Below, in pieces: positions 8,478 to 16,374 of a DNA stretch of 64,000 nt. Source of the stretch: Tetragenococcus halophilus subsp. flandriensis. Its GTDB lineage: Bacteria > Bacillota > Bacilli > Lactobacillales > Enterococcaceae. The position numbers and the translations under genes are program-made. Position 1 is the stretch's first letter, and each line of letters begins with the position of its first letter. The notes below the pieces were generated by a model. The model saw only the letters and a list, made by a program, of their open reading frames with translations. It was not told the origin of the DNA and made no database searches. The stretch spans positions 1-64,000 of the forward strand of contig NZ_BSUG01000023.1 of assembly GCF_030161475.1 (NCBI RefSeq), given 5' to 3'.

Positions 8478-8954
8478 ATGAATTTTACAGATGCTACACA
8501 CAAAAGCGAAAACGACAAACGCGTTTTTCTTAATGCTAGTAAAAATGTCAATGGTAAAACTTCTCTAATGGCAAAAGAATTTTTTGACGGTTTATCTTAC
8601 CAGCAAGTAAATCTTGCGGATTATGATATTCCACAAATAGGAAAAGGTCGTGGCGAATACGAGAAAGTTTGGAAACAAGTAAAAAACGCAGATGTTCTTT
8701 TGATTGGTACGCCTATCTATTGGTCAGATGTATCTGGGTATTTAAAAACTTTTATGGATCATTTGGATGTAAGTGATGATTTAAACGGGGCGGATTTTTA
8801 TGTGATTGCTCAAGGAATGGCAATTGATCAAAGTGAAGCAGTTCATACAATATATGGAAGTTTAAGTCATTTTGCTTCGCGTTTTGGCATGAACTTTATT
8901 GGCATAGCTTCTACTGAAGGAGAAGTTGCACAGTTGAGTGAGAAGTTACAGTGA
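8478..8954 (+). CDS. NAD(P)H-dependent FMN reductase / flavodoxin family
   Basis: The product of about 158 residues is a soluble flavodoxin-fold reductase. The phosphate-loop region is NASKNVNGKTSLMA near residue 20. The flavin-site motif GTPIYWSDVSGYLKTFMDH near residues 83-101 is typical of the NADPH-dependent FMN reductase family. I chose the ATG at 8478, which follows AAAGGAG at 8461-8467. The gene has its own MerR-type promoter, and an SDR gene 45 bp downstream is probably co-transcribed. It may supply reduced flavin or reduce quinones. Confidence 0.85.
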   Translation: MNFTDATHKSENDKRVFLNASKNVNGKTSLMAKEFFDGLSYQQVNLADYDIPQIGKGRGEYEKVWKQVKNADVLLIGTPIYWSDVSGYLKTFMDHLDVSDDLNGADFYVIAQGMAIDQSEAVHTIYGSLSHFASRFGMNFIGIASTEGEVAQLSEKLQ

Positions 8955-8998
8955 ACAATATTTGTTTATAGATAAACGTAAGAAAGAGGGGCTAGCGT

Positions 8999-9826
8999 AT
9001 GAAAACATGGTTCATTACTGGATGTTCTTCGGGGATAGGAAGAGGTATCGCAAAAGCAGCTCTTGCGAGTGGTGATCAAGCAATTGTAACGGCTAGAGAT
9101 AGTAGCAAATTGGAAAGTTTAGTCAAAGAGTACCCTGAGACAGCCGCTGCATTGCCTTTAGATTTGAACCAAAAAATGAGTATCACTCATGCGATAGAAG
9201 AAGGAAAACAAATATTCGGTGGAATTGACATTTTGGTTAACAATGCTGGTTATAGTTATCGTGGAGCTGTTGAAGAAGCCGAAATGCAGGAAGTAAATAA
9301 ATTATTTCAAACCAATTTTTTTGGACCTATTGAGCTCATTAAACAAGTACTACCGCAAATGCGACAAAAACGAAGCGGCGCTATTATTAACCTTTCATCC
9401 ATTTCTGCTATTAAAGGGATTGTAGGTTCGGGTTACTATGCGGCGGCAAAATCAGCCTTAGATAGCATCAGTGAAGTTCTAGCTATGGAAACAGAACCAC
9501 TGGGCATAAAAGTAATGACGGTTGAGCCTGGAGCGATTCGAACTCGCTTTAATGATACTTCTTTAAAGGAAAGTGCTGTTTTTATTGACGACTATAAAGA
9601 AACAGCCGCTAAAAGTCGGAAGGAAAATCTTGTAGATCCTAACAATCAAATAGGAGACCCCGATAAAGTTGGACAAGTCATCGTAGAGCTGATAGGAAAA
9701 GATGATTATCCAAGAAAAATACTATTAGGTAGCGACGCCATTTCCTTTGCCTCAGAAACCTACCAGAAAAGATTGGAACAAGTAGAGAAATGGAAAACAG
9801 TTAGCTTACAAACAGATTATGAGTAG
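8999..9826 (+). CDS. SDR family oxidoreductase
   Basis: This 275-residue SDR has TGCSSGIG at residues 8-15, NNAG near 81, a serine in NLSSISA and the catalytic YYAAAK motif. The C-terminal extension beyond residue 200 is longer than in simple FabG-like enzymes and resembles the retinol-dehydrogenase-like group. GAGGGG precedes the ATG. No terminator separates it from the FMN reductase gene, so the two probably form one MerR-controlled unit. The substrate is unknown. Confidence 0.88.
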   Translation: MKTWFITGCSSGIGRGIAKAALASGDQAIVTARDSSKLESLVKEYPETAAALPLDLNQKMSITHAIEEGKQIFGGIDILVNNAGYSYRGAVEEAEMQEVNKLFQTNFFGPIELIKQVLPQMRQKRSGAIINLSSISAIKGIVGSGYYAAAKSALDSISEVLAMETEPLGIKVMTVEPGAIRTRFNDTSLKESAVFIDDYKETAAKSRKENLVDPNNQIGDPDKVGQVIVELIGKDDYPRKILLGSDAISFASETYQKRLEQVEKWKTVSLQTDYE

Positions 9827-9902
9827 AAAAGCTTAAAAAAATTTTTATAATGTTAGCCTAGCTTGTATAGGGCTAAAAATAAACAATAAGGAGAAATTTA
9901 AG

Positions 9903-10547
9903 ATGAAAAACGTATTAATTTTAGGCGCCAACGGACAAATTGCACGGATTGTAGAAGAAAGGTTACTAGAAGAACAAACAGATACACAGTTGACTTTATA
10001 TCTTCGCAACAGTAATCGGTTGAGCAACTTAGCTAGTGATCGTGTCAAAGTGATTGAAGGAGACGCTAATGACTTGGATAAATTAAAAGAGGCGATGCAA
10101 GAACAAGACATTGTCTTTATGGGCTTTGTAGATCACGATAAAGATAACACCCCTACGAAAAATGTTATCGAAGCGATGAAAGATGCTGGAGTTAAAAGAA
10201 TTCTTTCAAGTAATATTTTAGGTATTTATGATGAAGTACCTGGTGAATTTGGCCGTTGGAACGCAGAAATGGTCGCTTCCGGTTTGGAAGCAGCAATTAA
10301 CGCAGACAAATTGTTGGCAGATTCAGGCTTAGATTATACCACGCTTCGCTTCCCATGGTTAAATGATCGTGATGAAGTAAAATACGACATTACTCATAAA
10401 AATGAAGAATATAAGGGCGTTTCTGGTTCACGTCAAAGTATGGCTGATGTAGTCGTTCGGATGATAAAAGACCCAGCGTTTGCAAATAATGACAGTATTG
10501 GAATAGCTGATGCTGATACACAAGGGAAAGATCGTCCTGTTTACTAA
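9903..10547 (+). CDS. Atypical SDR / NAD(P)H-binding protein
   Basis: The 214-residue protein is an atypical SDR of the NmrA-like, SDR_a5 type. The N-terminal motif is GANGQIA, and segments such as MGFVDHD, SNILGIYDE and LRFPWLND follow. It lacks the YxxxK pair of classical SDRs, as expected for this group. AAGGAG precedes the ATG. A weak inverted repeat, TTAGCCTA with TAGGGCTAA, lies upstream at about 9850-9875. It may sense or reduce a redox metabolite, but no activity can be assigned. Confidence 0.82.
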   Translation: MKNVLILGANGQIARIVEERLLEEQTDTQLTLYLRNSNRLSNLASDRVKVIEGDANDLDKLKEAMQEQDIVFMGFVDHDKDNTPTKNVIEAMKDAGVKRILSSNILGIYDEVPGEFGRWNAEMVASGLEAAINADKLLADSGLDYTTLRFPWLNDRDEVKYDITHKNEEYKGVSGSRQSMADVVVRMIKDPAFANNDSIGIADADTQGKDRPVY

Positions 10548-10572
10548 TAGAAGCTTATTATTTTATTGGGTA

Positions 10573-10603
10573 TTGTATTTGAGTCGACTATAAGGTGTAA
10601 AGT
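10573..10603 (+). promoter_or_regulatory. MerR-type promoter for the SDR gene
   Basis: TTGTAT (10573-10578) and TAAAGT (10598-10603) are 19 bp apart, with the palindrome AGTCGACT in the spacer. Confidence 0.7.
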
Positions 10604-10634
10604 TTAAACATGTTAAACAAAGGAGGAACTAACT

Positions 10635-11375
10635 ATGGCAGAACAAAAAGTTGTCGTTATTACAGGAGCTTCTAGTGGCATAGGTGAAGCAACTGCGGTT
10701 TTATTAGCACAAAAAGGACATAAATTAGTACTAGGAGCTCGTAGAGAAGCGAAATTGCAAGAAATTGCTGATAAGATCAAGGCTAATGGAGGTCAAGCAA
10801 CTTTTGAGCAAACCGATGTAACAGATCCTGATAGTGTGAATGTATTAGCTGAATTAGCAATAAAAGAATTCGGGCAAATTGATATCTGGATGAACAACGC
10901 TGGGCTAATGCCTCATTCTGAATTTATTAAAGGTCGTGTAGATGATTGGAATCAAATGATTGATGTCAATTTACGAGGTGTCCTTTACGGAATTCACGCA
11001 GCATTACCAACTATGCGCGAGCAACAATCAGGTCATTTTATTAATATCGCTTCGGTAGCTGCACATGCAGTTCACTCTGGTGGTGGAGTTTATAGTGCTA
11101 CCAAAGCTGGTGTGTGGATGATTAGTGAAGCTTTACGACAAGAAGAAGCAGCTGCTGGCAGTAACGTTCGAGTCACCGTGGTATCACCAGGGGCTATTGC
11201 AACAGAGTTAGTGGATAATGTGACAGATAAAGAAACCAAAGAATCACTAGCTCAATATTATGCTAAAGTGGCTTCAGCACCAGAACGAGTGGCTAAAGCT
11301 ATTGCTGATGCAATTGAATTACCAGAAGATACAACAATTAATGAAATTGTTATGCGTCCAAGCAGCCAATCATAG
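10635..11375 (+). CDS. SDR family oxidoreductase
   Basis: The 246-residue classical SDR shows TGASSGIG at residues 11-18, NNAG near 89, the serine in NIASVA and YSATK as the catalytic pair. A strong AAAGGAGG lies upstream of the ATG. The gene is driven by a MerR-type promoter and ends at the terminator at 11384-11409, so it is a single-gene unit. The MerR regulator gene follows at once, which suggests the SDR is a direct target. The substrate is unknown; such enzymes are often annotated as oxidoreductases of the YdfG-like group. Confidence 0.9.
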   Translation: MAEQKVVVITGASSGIGEATAVLLAQKGHKLVLGARREAKLQEIADKIKANGGQATFEQTDVTDPDSVNVLAELAIKEFGQIDIWMNNAGLMPHSEFIKGRVDDWNQMIDVNLRGVLYGIHAALPTMREQQSGHFINIASVAAHAVHSGGGVYSATKAGVWMISEALRQEEAAAGSNVRVTVVSPGAIATELVDNVTDKETKESLAQYYAKVASAPERVAKAIADAIELPEDTTINEIVMRPSSQS

Positions 11376-11383
11376 TTTTAGAA

Positions 11384-11409
11384 AATCCTCATTTTTTGAG
11401 GATTTTTTC
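11384..11409 (+). terminator. Rho-independent terminator
   Basis: An 8-bp stem, AATCCTCA with TGAGGATT, is followed by TTTTTT. The T-tract touches the -35 box of the next MerR-type promoter. Confidence 0.85.
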
Positions 11410-11440
11410 TTGCTATGGAGTGAACTTTATAGTTTATGCT
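11410..11440 (+). promoter_or_regulatory. MerR-type autoregulatory promoter
   Basis: TTGCTA (11410-11415) and TATGCT (11435-11440) are 19 bp apart. The spacer reads GGAGTGAACTTTATAG, nearly the same as at 15768-15798. It lies directly before a MerR gene and so is probably autoregulated. Confidence 0.75.
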
Positions 11441-11470
11441 GAACTTTAAAGTAAGGGAGAGTATAAATCA

Positions 11471-11881
11471 ATGAATATCGCTGCAGTTAGTAAAAAGTTT
11501 AATCTTACGACAGACACCCTTCGCTATTATGAAAAAGCAGGGTTAATCCCACCTGTGACACGTGATAAAAATGGTTATCGTGCTTATTCAAAGCAGGATT
11601 TACGTTGGGTTTATTTTGCTAAGGTTATGAGAAATGCGGGCATTTCCATACAAGCCTTAACTCAATATGTTGCATTATTTCAACAAGGTCGAGAAGAGAC
11701 GTTGGAAGAAAGACGGAAAATTTTATTTGAACAGCGTGCCATTCTCAAACAAAAAATTCGTGATTTAAATGAAACTTTAAATTATCTAGATTATAAAATT
11801 AACGGGAATGGTCAACACTTAGCTGAGTTTGAAAAGCTTTTAGATCCAGAAGAAACTGACGTTGACTTAAATAATAAATAA
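11471..11881 (+). CDS. MerR family transcriptional regulator
   Basis: The 136-residue protein has a MerR winged helix at about residues 1-70, with TLRYYEKAGLIPP and the NGYRAY wing. A long dimerising coiled coil covers about residues 75-110 and a short polar tail follows. There is no cysteine, so it is unlikely to be a metal or thiol sensor and may sense an organic ligand. The promoter in front of it has the MerR-type 19-bp spacer, as do several neighbouring oxidoreductase genes. It is therefore the best candidate for regulator of this cluster, together with its relative at 15812-16228. Confidence 0.92.
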   Translation: MNIAAVSKKFNLTTDTLRYYEKAGLIPPVTRDKNGYRAYSKQDLRWVYFAKVMRNAGISIQALTQYVALFQQGREETLEERRKILFEQRAILKQKIRDLNETLNYLDYKINGNGQHLAEFEKLLDPEETDVDLNNK

Positions 11882-11916
11882 GCATTTGTTTTGTAGTAAT
11901 TACAAATCGTTATAAG

Positions 11917-11955
11917 AAGGGCTATAAATTCATAATACAATTTACAGCCCTTTTA
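11917..11955 (+). terminator. Rho-independent terminator
   Basis: The stem AAGGGCT with AGCCCTT extends through AAATT/AATTT with single bulges and is followed by TTTTATAT. It ends the MerR transcript. Confidence 0.8.
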
Positions 11956-12003
11956 TATTATCCAAAGATTTTGTGTAGATTTAAAAGGCGAGGAGTGGGG
12001 AAT

Positions 12004-13017
12004 ATGAGAAAAGGAAGCAAACAAGTTTTAGGTCTGGTACTTCTGCTTTTGCTAGCTGTAGGCGGAGTGTTTTATTGGGGCTTTAGTTCTGAAGAAGTAA
12101 GTAACGAAACAAGACAAACGGAAGACATCGATGAGAGTGGCTTGTTAACGGTTGATAGTACTATTGATGAAGTTATTCATCACCCGGCATTTGGCGACTT
12201 TGGTGAGCAATTACTTCCACGGCCAGATGATGACGTTTCTTTAGAATTTAGCCAGATAGACCAACTAATGCCTTATCACAATCATGTTTCACCAGAAGAC
12301 TCTCTTGAATCTGTCAACTACATGATTGAAAATGCCAAAAACGGACAGGATATTTTTTATCCATTTTATTCTGAAGAAGAGATAGAAGCGGATCCTGCAA
12401 AAGAAGAAACTGGACTATTTTATTTTCGAGGTGAAAAAGGGGCACCTTACGCAGTTATTTCACCTGGTGGAGGGTTTTCTTATGTGGGTTCTTTACATGA
12501 AGGGTTTCCTTATGCTGAAAAAATAAGTGACCAAGGTCTCAATGCTTTTGTTATCAACTATCGAACTGGCAGTGAACAAGAGGCTACTGAAGACTTAGCA
12601 CAAGCAGTCTCTTTTATTCAGGAAAACAATGATAGGCTGGCTGTTTCTCCAGATAATTATTCACTTTGGGGAAGTTCTGCAGGCGCACGAATGGCGGCTA
12701 ATATTGGAACGGACGGTGTTTCTAATTATGGTGGAGGAGATGTTGATAAACCAGCTGCCGTAGTAACCGCTTATACAGGACATCAAAATTACTCAGAAGA
12801 GGACGTACCCACCTTTGCTGTCGTTAGTAGAGACGATCCTATCGCGAATTCAGAAGTGATGGAAGAACGAATTGAGAATTTACAAGAAAATAATATTCCT
12901 GCTGATATTTTAGTTTATGATTCGGTGGGGCATGGATTTGGTTTGGGAAGTGGAACTGAAGCAGAAGGATGGTTAGACGAAGCGATTTCTTTCTGGGAAG
13001 AACAAATGGATGAATAA
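12004..13017 (+). CDS. Membrane-anchored alpha/beta hydrolase
   Basis: The protein of about 337 residues begins with an N-terminal membrane anchor or signal (about residues 8-27) and an acidic linker. A hydrolase fold of the acetyl-esterase (fold-3) kind follows. The oxyanion loop SPGGGFS is near residue 155, the nucleophile is Ser225 in WGSSAGA, an acid is likely in SRDDP near 277, and the His is in SVGHGFG near 310. I chose the ATG at 12004 because AGGAG lies 8 nt upstream. It should act outside the membrane on an ester, but the substrate is not known. It lies between the MerR gene and a MerR-promoted flavodoxin lipoprotein. Confidence 0.8.
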   Translation: MRKGSKQVLGLVLLLLLAVGGVFYWGFSSEEVSNETRQTEDIDESGLLTVDSTIDEVIHHPAFGDFGEQLLPRPDDDVSLEFSQIDQLMPYHNHVSPEDSLESVNYMIENAKNGQDIFYPFYSEEEIEADPAKEETGLFYFRGEKGAPYAVISPGGGFSYVGSLHEGFPYAEKISDQGLNAFVINYRTGSEQEATEDLAQAVSFIQENNDRLAVSPDNYSLWGSSAGARMAANIGTDGVSNYGGGDVDKPAAVVTAYTGHQNYSEEDVPTFAVVSRDDPIANSEVMEERIENLQENNIPADILVYDSVGHGFGLGSGTEAEGWLDEAISFWEEQMDE

Positions 13018-13032
13018 ATTTTTAATTTTTAG

Positions 13033-13063
13033 TTGCGTTGGAGTTAACTATATAGTGTAACTT
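13033..13063 (+). promoter_or_regulatory. MerR-type promoter for the second flavodoxin lipoprotein
   Basis: TTGCGT (13033-13038) and TAACTT (13058-13063) are 19 bp apart. The perfect palindrome AGTTAACT lies inside GGAGTTAACTATATAG. Confidence 0.7.
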
Positions 13064-13149
13064 AAGGGCAACATTAAAAATGAGTTTTATATAGCACTAA
13101 GTAATTTAGTGATTAATATCACAAAAAGGAAAAGAAAGGATGATTGATT

Positions 13150-13854
13150 ATGGAAAAAAGTGCCAAGTGGATCTTACTTTCTATAACAATGTTACTTTTA
13201 GCGGCTTGTACGCCTGATGAAGCACAAGATAATTCAGATGAAGCCTTGCCAACAAATAGTTCAAATGAGGATGGAAATGCTGGATTTACTTCCTCTGAGC
13301 GAGACGCTAGTTCTACATTGATTGTTTATTACTCTTTACCTGAAACTGGCGGAGTAGACGCAGTTGCCGGGTCCAGTCGTGTGGTAAACGATGGTGAAGT
13401 CGTAGGCAATACACAACAAGTTGCTTACTGGGCGGAAGAACAAACCGGAGCAGATCTTTTTCAAATCGAAACTGTTGCGGAGTATCCTGGCGACCATGAT
13501 GAATTGGTAGAACAAGGAACTGAGGAGCACGAAAATGATAGCCGACCTGAAATTGCTGATTATATTGATAATATCGATGATTATGAGACGATTTTATTCG
13601 GTCATCCGATCTGGTTAGCGGATTTACCTAGTCCAGTTTATAGTTTCTTAGAAGATGTTGATTTTTCTGACAAAACAATCATTCCTTTCTCGACCCACGG
13701 AGGAAACGCTGTGACAGATACCAAAGAAACAATTGCCGATTTACAACCGCAAGCAGAAGTTGACATAGATAATGGGTTAACAATTTCAAGAGATGACGTA
13801 CCCGAAGCTCGTCAAGAAGTTAATGATTGGTTAACGCAAATTGGTTTTGAATGA
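13150..13854 (+). CDS. Lipoprotein with flavodoxin-like domain
   Basis: The protein of about 234 residues has a lipoprotein signal with lipobox LLAAC near residue 20, an acidic linker to about 55, and then a flavodoxin-like fold. The loop region YYSLPETGG lacks the usual SGNT string, but VGNTQQVAYWAEEQTG about 25 residues later may supply the phosphate loop. FGHPIWLADLPSPVYSFLE and PFSTHGGNAV match flavin-site segments. AAAGGA precedes the ATG at 13150. The domain plan is that of the protein at 7482-8195, though the sequences differ much. It has its own MerR-type promoter. Confidence 0.83.
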   Translation: MEKSAKWILLSITMLLLAACTPDEAQDNSDEALPTNSSNEDGNAGFTSSERDASSTLIVYYSLPETGGVDAVAGSSRVVNDGEVVGNTQQVAYWAEEQTGADLFQIETVAEYPGDHDELVEQGTEEHENDSRPEIADYIDNIDDYETILFGHPIWLADLPSPVYSFLEDVDFSDKTIIPFSTHGGNAVTDTKETIADLQPQAEVDIDNGLTISRDDVPEARQEVNDWLTQIGFE

Positions 13855-13929
13855 CCTGCTCCATTTCCAATTGTTTTTTATAAGTCAAAGCCTGTTTAAC
13901 TAATGATTTATTTCTAACTAGAAGTGTTA

Positions 13930-14180
13930 ATGAGTAAGAAAAGTGGATTCTGTTACTCGTTTTTGTCATTTTGAGTAAAGGAGACGCCATTCATTACTTC
14001 ATTATGAGTTAAATAATAGTTTATTAGCTATTTTATACCTTGTTGCCTGCTCGATTGAGTAATGTATTAATAATTCTTTACTCAAAATCGGAATATTGAA
14101 TAAGCATTTGGCAATCTTTTACTCGTTATCAAATTCTTGAGTAACAGAACTTTCATTACTCATTATTAACCGATTGAGAA
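13930..14180. repeat. 41-bp-period repeat island 1 (GAGTAA/TTACTC)
   Basis: The gene-free stretch 13855-14287 holds units starting (A/T)TGA(G/A)TAA at 13930, 13971, 14055, 14096 and 14137. The steps are 41, 84, 41 and 41 bp, and a shortened unit starts at 14174. Within units, GAGTAA is followed 21 nt later by TTACTC or a one-base variant (13932/13953, 13973/13994, 14057/14078, 14098/14119), and 17 nt later in the last (14139/14156). No gene is seen in this stretch. Confidence 0.75.
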
Positions 14181-14238
14181 ATGCTTTATTTTTGCTCTTC
14201 AAGTTTAGTTATGTTCAAGAAATTCTGTATATTAAAAA

Positions 14239-14266
14239 AAGAGAGTGACTTTAAAATCACTCTCTT
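14239..14266 (-). terminator. Terminator of the leftward AKR-phosphatase operon
   Basis: A 10-bp perfect stem, AAGAGAGTGA with TCACTCTCTT, is followed on the minus strand by a T run (the A run at 14234-14240). Confidence 0.85.
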
Positions 14267-14287
14267 AAAACTTAATTTGATGTCGTT

Positions 14288-14872
14288 TTACTCTATCGCA
14301 CTAAAATCATGGTTAATGATGTCGACTAGTTTGAACTGTTCATTTTCAAATTCAAATTTTAAAATACAACATTCTCGTAGTTTACTTTTTTGTTCGAGCT
14401 CGCTGGTATGTGCCCAATAACGCATGAATTGGCGACAAGAAGCCCCGTGAGAAACAGCTAAAATTGTATCATTTAGGTCTTTCTTCATAAAATCCATCAT
14501 TGTTTCTGCCACTCTATTTTTTAAAGCTTGCTCGCTTTCACCGCCGTAAGGGACAAAAAAGTCACCATAGGGCAAGGCAGGATTTAAAAATTCAGGCTCT
14601 CCCTCAAATACACCAAAATTCCATTCTTTCAATCCTTTTAAACGAGTATAAGGGATATTCGTAATTTGTTCTAGCGTATCAGAAGTCCGTTCCGAAGTAG
14701 AGCAATAAGCACTTTCGATTTGGATGTTGTTTTGTTTGAAATACCCAGCAGCGATTTGCGCTTGTTTGATTCCTGCTTCAGTCAAAGGCGCGTCGCACCA
14801 GCCTTGTATTTTGTGCAATTGATTAAAAAGTGTTTGTCCATGTCGCATAAGATAAAGAGTTTTCAAGTGCAT
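14288..14872 (-). CDS. Histidine phosphatase family protein
   Basis: The 194-residue protein is a phosphoglycerate-mutase-like histidine phosphatase. The catalytic LMRHGQT motif is at residues 7-13, and the second histidine lies in LAVSHGASCR near residue 144. The fold is complete. Family members remove phosphate from small molecules, but the substrate is not evident. It starts about 10 bp after the stop of the aldo/keto reductase gene and shares its operon and MerR-type promoter. Transcription ends at the hairpin at 14239-14266. Confidence 0.88.
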   Translation of the reverse strand: MHLKTLYLMRHGQTLFNQLHKIQGWCDAPLTEAGIKQAQIAAGYFKQNNIQIESAYCSTSERTSDTLEQITNIPYTRLKGLKEWNFGVFEGEPEFLNPALPYGDFFVPYGGESEQALKNRVAETMMDFMKKDLNDTILAVSHGASCRQFMRYWAHTSELEQKSKLRECCILKFEFENEQFKLVDIINHDFSAIE

Positions 14873-14882
14873 TCTCCCTTCT

Positions 14883-15737
14883 TTATACGTCTAGTTTTCT
14901 CGATGCTAATCTTTTAATTTGTTCTGGATCAGTGTGGGAGAAGAATTGACTTTCGTCTATATTTAATGTAGCAATTTCTTTTTTGTCTTCATCTGATAAT
15001 TGGAAATCAAAGACATCAAGATTTTCTTGTAAACGTTCAGCTTTTGTTGTTTTAGCTAGGACAACGATTTCTTGTTCTACTAACCAGCGAATCACAACTT
15101 GTCCCACGGTTTTGTTGTATTTGTCCGCAATTGAAGTTAGGACAGAATTATGGAATAAATCATTTTTTCCTTCTGCAAATGGTGCCCAAGCTTCTGGTTG
15201 GATGCCTTCTTCTTTTAACGCAGGAATTGTATCTATTTGTTGTTGGAATGGATTGATCTCGATTTGATCGACTTGGGGCACCGTCTTGTTAAATAGCGTT
15301 AAATCCACAGCACGATCAATTGCAAAGTTTGAAAGACCAATAGCTCTAACTTTTCCAGCCTCTTGTAATTCCTCCATTGCTCGGTACGCTCCGTATACAT
15401 CATTATAAGGTTGATGTAATAACAATAAGTCAACATAATCTAGTTGTAAACGATCCAACGAGCGTTGGAAAGAAGCGATCACGCCTTCATAGGTCGTATT
15501 TTCGATCCAAATTTTTGTGGTCACAAACAATTCTTTTCGTGCAACATCAGCAGTTGTGATTCCTTTACCGACGGCTTCTTCGTTCATATAAGATTGTGCT
15601 GTATCAATGTGGCGATAACCTGCGTTGATTGCATTTTTTACTGATTCTTCCGCTTCTTTTGGATCCGTGATTTGAAATGTGCCAAATCCTAGAATAGGGA
15701 TTTCTACACCGTTGTTTAATTTCAATGCGTTTTGCAT
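14883..15737 (-). CDS. Aldo/keto reductase (2,5-diketogluconate reductase-like)
   Basis: This 284-residue enzyme is a typical small aldo/keto reductase of the AKR5 type. Asp in YRHIDTAQSY near residue 45, Tyr in QSYMNEE near 50, Lys in TTKIW near 74 and His in LLLHQPY near 107 form the tetrad. It probably reduces aldehydes or diketones with NADPH. AGGAGG lies upstream of the ATG. The promoter at 15768-15798 has the MerR-type spacer and nearly the same operator as the MerR gene at 11471. The second MerR gene lies just upstream on the same strand. Confidence 0.92.
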   Translation of the reverse strand: MQNALKLNNGVEIPILGFGTFQITDPKEAEESVKNAINAGYRHIDTAQSYMNEEAVGKGITTADVARKELFVTTKIWIENTTYEGVIASFQRSLDRLQLDYVDLLLLHQPYNDVYGAYRAMEELQEAGKVRAIGLSNFAIDRAVDLTLFNKTVPQVDQIEINPFQQQIDTIPALKEEGIQPEAWAPFAEGKNDLFHNSVLTSIADKYNKTVGQVVIRWLVEQEIVVLAKTTKAERLQENLDVFDFQLSDEDKKEIATLNIDESQFFSHTDPEQIKRLASRKLDV

Positions 15738-15767
15738 CTTTATTCCTCCTCTATAAAATCTATTTTC

Positions 15768-15798
15768 ATTCTAAAGTATAAAGTGCACTCCATAGCAA
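15768..15798 (-). promoter_or_regulatory. MerR-type promoter for the AKR operon
   Basis: On the minus strand TTGCTA (15798-15793) and TAGAAT (15773-15768) are 19 bp apart. The spacer contains GGAGTGCACTTTATA, with AGTGCACT as a perfect palindrome. Confidence 0.75.
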
Positions 15799-15811
15799 GA
15801 AAGAGCGCTTA

Positions 15812-16228
15812 TCAAAATTTCACCTGCCAAAGTTTTTCTGCTGTTTCAGAAGTAAGTTCACCTGATTGAAATTTAGCCAAGTGTTCATCATAGCTTTCGA
15901 TTTTATAAGAAAGCAGGTTACGCACGCCTTGCATTTCTGCGATTTTTTCATCAATTTCATTTAGTTGGTTTTCTAATACTTGTTTTTGTTTTTTTCGCTC
16001 CGGACCTTCTACTTGCGATAGTCTAGAAAATTCAAGAAGTGATTCAATGGAAAGACCAGCGTTTCGCAATGATTTCATTAAGTAGATCCAATTTAGTGTT
16101 GAATTCGTATAAATCCGGTACCCATTTGTGTCTCTTTTAATAGGTGGGATGATTCCTATTTTTTCATAATAACGAATCGTAGAAATGGAGATATCCAACA
16201 TTTCAGCTACATCTTTACTGCGTAACAT
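15812..16228 (-). CDS. MerR family transcriptional regulator
   Basis: The 138-residue protein carries a MerR winged helix (about residues 1-70, with TIRYYEKIGIIPP and the NGYRIY wing) and a coiled coil at about 78-115. It lacks cysteines. It is a close relative of the regulator at 11471-11881. Its own promoter (TTGAAC at 16290-16285 and TAAGAT at 16268-16263, 16-bp spacer) is not of the long-spacer type, so it may be made constitutively. It lies just upstream of the aldo/keto reductase operon, whose promoter has a MerR operator. Confidence 0.92.
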   Translation of the reverse strand: MLRSKDVAEMLDISISTIRYYEKIGIIPPIKRDTNGYRIYTNSTLNWIYLMKSLRNAGLSIESLLEFSRLSQVEGPERKKQKQVLENQLNEIDEKIAEMQGVRNLLSYKIESYDEHLAKFQSGELTSETAEKLWQVKF

Positions 16229-16262
16229 TTTTAAACCTCTTTTCCTTGATTTTGTTATGTCT

Positions 16263-16290
16263 ATCTTAGCATGATTTTGTTATTGTTCAA
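16263..16290 (-). promoter_or_regulatory. Vegetative promoter of the second MerR gene
   Basis: On the minus strand TTGAAC and TAAGAT are separated by 16 bp, and the start codon follows about 35 bp later. Confidence 0.5.
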
Positions 16291-16374
16291 AAATGAAGCC
16301 AACCGCTCTTGGTTAAAAGCTTTCATCTTTTATGTTAAACTGAAGCGTCTATCTTTTTAAAAGGAGTGGGTGAA

